Source: Lepidonotus clava | Lineage: Eukaryota; Annelida; Polychaeta; Phyllodocida; Polynoidae | NCBI GenBank assembly: GCA_936440205.1 | Contig: OW387142.1 | Location: 15,218,736 to 15,282,735 of the forward strand | DNA length: 64,000 nt | Direction: 5' to 3' | In this document: positions 59,705 to 64,000 of the stretch, piece by piece | Numbering within the stretch: the first letter of the stretch is position 1 | How the letters are laid out: the number at the start of each line of letters is the position of its first letter | The notes under the pieces: generated by a model | Database searches by the model: none | Seen by the model: the letters and a program-made list of their open reading frames with translations, nothing else | Told to the model about the DNA's origin: nothing | Translations under genes and position numbers: made by a program

Positions 59705-62478
59705 CTAGGGCGGCACACGGACATAACCCGACGGTCGTTTGTATTCGGTTGCTAGGCGACGCTTGGCCAGGTACTCAGCCTTTTTCTGTAGGCGGCACTT
59801 TCGGTCCAGGACGAGCTTCAGTGTGACGAGGACGGTTACGATGGAAGTGATGAGGCCCACACTGATCACCCAAAGAAAGTAGTTCGCCAGGGTGTAGGTG
59901 GCTTTAGTCCACTCCTCTGTTGGTTTTGCGGCTGCAAAACAAAAGTTATCGGTTAATAAATCTTGGTAATTGTGTTTTTTAACCTTTCATAATCGTTTCC
60001 TGATGATCTAGCTTTCTAGGGACAATTTATTTGGTAATTTAATAGGCTACCCGTTTAAAAATAATAAGTGATATATTTGTTTTAATGACAGATGGAATCA
60101 GCAAGCATACGACACTATATAATCATAACAAACTAATTATTAGTTTAGGTAAAACTGCAACCTTTAAAATTTAAAAGTTTGTTATTGAGTATGAGTAAAA
60201 CGTGATTTCTAACATTTTCTTTTTGGACACTAACATGCCAAACTCCTATTTAGATCAACAGAATTTAAATTCATTGGTTTCGACACATGATTAAATTACT
60301 CTGACTGAAAACAATCATTAACGAATTTACAGAAAACTCCGCTTGTAAAGGACACAATTGGCTCCAGTAATCTTATTTCATTGGTGACCCCTACTTTTTC
60401 ACGACTAAAAGACTATTATGAGGTTTGATGAAACTGAAATGTATTTCAAGTCTTCTAGGACTGTATTTAAGTTTTGAAGTTCCCATTCGTATCTATAGTT
60501 AGGACCCTTCCCTTCCTCCGCACTTACTTAAAAATTAGCGTGGTGACATGTTCCTTTTGGTTTTAATATACTCTGGTAGTCCTGGTCTAAAGAGTAAAAG
60601 TTGTTTCAGACATTTACAATGGATTTTCATTTTAAAGTAAGCAGTCAGTAATCCCTTTAACAGTTGCAGCAATATCACTATTCCCCCCCTCCCCCAAAAC
60701 TGAATAAATAAAGGCCAGTACATACATGTAACTATGATCATAACACAATGATCAATGAATGTGGCCTAATGTGTTTCAAACTTTTGGGCCTAGCAGGGGC
60801 GGATCCAGAGAAAAGAGGGGGGGGGGGGTGCCCCGTTGTAAAATTGTCCACCGCACCCTCCGGGTACGGGAGTTTTACATTTAAAAAAAACACAATATTT
60901 TGTCAAAAATAGGGGAGCGCGCTCCCTCTGCACCCCCCCCCCCCCCCTAGATCCGCCACTACCTAATGCGGTACTTGCTAAATGCCGTCATTTAGCCCTA
61001 TAATCCTCAGGACGTACCACCATGACATTCTGTAATACCAGCAGTTGTTGCCATGGTTAAGCCCCATATCCACTAGGCGATTTGGGCCTCGGCGATCGCA
61101 TTTTACTCTGGTCGCCCGTCAGTATGCCGTATTGAAATGTAGGTACATGTTTGATAGAATTGACGAGCGAATTGTCCAGCAATTTCCCCGGTAATTCAAA
61201 TCAAACAAGTACATTTCAATACACCATACCCACAGGCTGTCAGGGGAAAATACGATCGCCGAGGCCCAAATGACCTAGTGGGTGTGGGGCTTAAGACTAT
61301 AGGGAGATCATTAATCGATAATACACTTACCTTAGGGTGAATTGAATTAGTATTATCGCACGACACATACTACTAATATTGATGAAGTATACATATACAC
61401 TATTGATGAAGTATACATGCGTGTAAGCTATTACGTATTAATTCTACAGTCATAAGAGCGGTATATAGTACTATGCCACAACATGTTCTAACCAAGGACT
61501 ACTACCGCAAATGCATTGGCATAGTCATCAAAATAATAAAGACCCAATTAGGATACAACATATAAGCAAAATCAAAACATTTAAATTCCAAATGCTAAGG
61601 CTGATTAGCCGGGTAACGGTCTAATACCCATAACAATAAATATACCTGTCTATACGAGGTTGGCCGAGAAATCATAACAGGTGAGCTCCACAGACAGTAT
61701 TACGAGGTGATTAAAGGGTGGGAGTGAGGTGGGAGTTAATCTTGATTTAAATAAAAAGTGTTTGGAGAGCAAACCACTCAGCATGCAGTTTCCCCCTCCC
61801 ACCCAGTCGTAAACCAGGGGGAACGTTCCTCAATGACAGGAGTCTGTCTACAAGAGTAAACTCCTCACTGTCCGCTTCACGCTCAGGGGAAACCACTGCG
61901 TCTCTGCATCGCAGTTTGCAATCCGGAGTCAGTTTTACCTGACGTCCTGGCGATACATACTATAGAAGTGATCCCTAAAAGTATGATCTTAATTGTACAA
62001 GGCAAAAGCCAGGACCCATCAACACTTGTTTCAAACGGAAAAGGTGTCCACAAGGAGGGTGGTAAACAAACATCACTTTAGAACTATCAACACTTTTTTA
62101 ATTTCATGACAAATTATTCTTATTAAGTTTCATATTCATGAACTGTTATTAGAAAGTTTGTTCTTGGGTGTCAATTTTGTTTTGGGCGAGAAATTGAAGT
62201 GCATGAGTACAGAAAAGGAATGTTTTGAGTACCAGCACCATCTAGTGAGTAAAGGTATAAACACTATCTGGGCCTACCGTGTGGGTTTCTAGTAGGTGAA
62301 AGGTACCACCACCTAGTGACGTGACTTAGAACTAACCCACAGTCACCTCACCTATATCTATATAGCTATATGATTTATATGACATTCTGAATATAAAATG
62401 CTTACTTGCTATCTGGCTGTCAAGTTCTGGGGTTTCAATTCCCATTTCATGTGTCGCGATGATCTTCATTTGCTCCAT
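59705..62478 (-). CDS. Small single-pass membrane protein, 99 residues, two exons
   Basis: Exon 62406-62478 opens with ATG and reads MEQMKIIATHEMGIETPELD; it ends at a consensus donor GTAAGC and joins in phase to 59705-59931 (acceptor TTTTGCAG). The second exon encodes EEWTKATYTLANYF, a membrane segment (FLWVISVGLITSIVTVLVTL), then a basic, charged tail (DRKCRLQKKAEYLAKRR) ending VRVPP. With no signal peptide and a positive C-terminal flank, an N-out/C-in single-pass protein is expected. I do not recognise the family; small regulatory membrane proteins have this shape. Coding-like evidence is the clean frame, matching splice phases and abrupt loss of openness outside the exons. Upstream untranslated exons may lie to the right. 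Confidence 0.7.
60794..60960. mobile_element. hAT-like small transposon, copy 2
   Basis: Ends CAGGGGCGGATCCAG and an inverted partner CTAGATCCGCCACT, with homopolymer G and C runs just inside each arm. It lies in the single intron of the 99-residue protein gene. Confidence 0.65.
61057..61294. mobile_element. TTAA-type small transposon, complete copy
   Basis: Element 61061-61290 (230 bp) lies between two TTAA sites. Its arms of about 43 bp start GCCCCATATCCACTAGGCGA and contain GGGCCTCGGCGATCG in inverted orientation at the other end. TTAA targeting is typical of piggyBac and Kolobok elements. Confidence 0.8.
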
Positions 62479-64000
62479 TTTCAAATAGATAAAGATGATG
62501 ATTTCTTGGAATTATTTGTTTAGACTTTACATAAATTTCCCATTGTTAAAGGAAATATTGTGAGGATAATATTTGTATATATATATAGCCAAGATTAATG
62601 TCTTCTTCAGGAAACTAGAAAATGGTTTGTACTCCAGTGACAAATGCTGAGCCGCACTCTTCAAAGTATACTGGTAATCCGGTGATCAAATCACGATAAC
62701 ATCTCAACTGAGAAGTTATTAAATGTCGAAATATTGCTCAAAACGGCTCCATTTGGATAATGATTGGAATACAATAGCACCTGCATCCTCTCATTTCCCA
62801 AACCCTGTCTGAACTGAGGCCCTATACGATGGCTGGATCCAATATTGGCAGTGGTAATTAGGAACGACGTCCTTTGTCAAGAACATTGTAAACAGAATGT
62901 TGCATGAGGTGTGATAAGGCAAATCTTACTTCAAGATAAAGGTGGTAGGATCGAGTGCTATCAATAAGGCATCATCTAATGCTAATACGCTTTGATTTAA
63001 TTATAACGAAATAAAAAATGATAGGGAATAGATGTTAGAGAGGGATATGAGGAAGAAAATGTATTTGTAATTGCTGCAATAAATGGCAATGATATCATGC
63101 AACAGATGGACGCAATACAGCCTGTTTGTGAGCTTTTGTCAATACTAAACACTATTCTACAGTTCTTCTGTACAAAGGTAAATGACTTATCTAATAATTC
63201 CGTAAGGTGACCCTCGTTCTTATGGTATAACTTGCAACTTTATAATTAATAAGCCTGATACAGCAGTAATCACATGCCGTGGAAGTAAGCGTACACGTAG
63301 GCTATAATGCATTATGGTCGTGCTATTTGCTAACGACAGGCAATGGTTTGATCAGGAGCATCTATACGGATGGTATTACGTCCCATTTGAAAAAAAAACC
63401 CATATAATTAATACACTAACAAAGAAAAAACCAAGACAGTTCAACGTATTTGTAATTTTGTCTGATAATGTATTCCCCATTGATGATTAGTGGTGATCTG
63501 TTAATCGTACACTCTTCATAGTCTCACGGTAATCAAATCATGGTAATAATCATCTCAATTGAGAGGTTTATGTTTATCTGAAACATTGCTTCTTGACATG
63601 TCTCAAAACGGTCCCATTTTGACATTTATTACTTACTAAATGCATCCTCTCAAGTACCCAGAGATACAATTTCTTTAAGCTTTTTGCGAAATCCCTTCTA
63701 TTTTCAAACTACAAATTGGAGTAAGTAGATAGCGCTAAAGAAAAATTACGTACCCCATGGCGAGTTGACTAAATAGTCTTTGGTGGGAAGGTAAACGGGA
63801 ATCAAAAACACGCCTCCCTGTTAGATGATATTGGAAAAATTCTACATGCAATAAAACGCATAATCTCTAGTTTTTATTTGTAAAGTGCGCCACTTACTGC
63901 AGAAGATGCGGGCCCTGCGAGTGCTGCCACCTTTTAACGTCATTATAGTTTACCTGCAACTCTCATTCGCATCCATAGGTTTATTGGACTGGCCAGAAAT
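62479..64000. other. Right-edge region with a duplicated block and weak exon candidates
   Basis: Segments 62661-62795 and 63525-63660 are diverged direct copies (AATCAAATCA, AACATTGCT, CTCAAAACGG, GCATCCTCTCA in the same order). No strong gene was found; upstream untranslated exons of the 99-residue protein gene could lie here. Confidence 0.45.
63754..63817 (-). other. Candidate exon
   Basis: Between an acceptor (TAACAG) and a good donor (GTACGT) the minus strand reads GGVFLIPVYLPTKDYLVNSPW. A second possible exon or splice border lies at 63898-63953, but no phase-consistent join between the two was found. Could be chance. Confidence 0.25.

Overview
The window is animal nuclear DNA: intron-rich protein genes with GT-AG introns, dense small inverted-repeat transposons, a LINE, SINE-like repeats and one long envelope-bearing LTR element. 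Repeats ending in 'ctggacgttaaac'-type tails, together with the GALNT and SLC36 relatives, suggest a lophotrochozoan, most likely a mollusc. That assignment is an inference from repeat style.

Layout, left to right. (1) 23-2961, minus: the first five coding exons of an SLC36-type proton/amino-acid transporter that runs off the left edge. (2) 2978-8902: mostly non-coding, with small transposons and one orphan exon-like open stretch. (3) 8903-12343, minus: an unrecognised serine/proline-rich protein with a C-terminal membrane tail. (4) 12918-23079, minus: a 10.2-kb Ty3/Gypsy-type element with gag, protease, RT-RNase H-integrase and envelope genes, 420-bp LTRs about 99.5% identical, and a 5-bp target duplication, so a recent insertion. 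(5) 24660-34186, plus: a complete 17-exon Rab escort protein gene (CHM/REP), 677 residues. (6) 36734-51145, minus: a complete 12-coding-exon polypeptide GalNAc-transferase of 615 residues with a divergent lectin domain; its introns hold a LINE, a processed retrocopy, a foldback element and a 51-bp minisatellite built from one of its own splice acceptors. The CHM and GALNT genes converge, with poly(A) signals about 160 bp apart. (7) 59705-62478, minus: a two-exon gene for a 99-residue single-pass membrane protein I do not recognise. The last 1.5 kb contains a duplicated intergenic block and weak exon candidates.

The host genes do not form an operon or a pathway. Three act in the endomembrane system (a putative lysosomal transporter, Rab prenylation, Golgi O-glycosylation), which I read as coincidence. 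All exon joins below were checked by hand for phase and GT-AG borders; none was checked against transcripts.

The most unusual structure is the minisatellite at 39.3-40.1 kb. It carries 14 extra copies of the GALNT exon-8 splice acceptor, each exactly 51 bp (17 codons) apart and all in the exon's reading frame.
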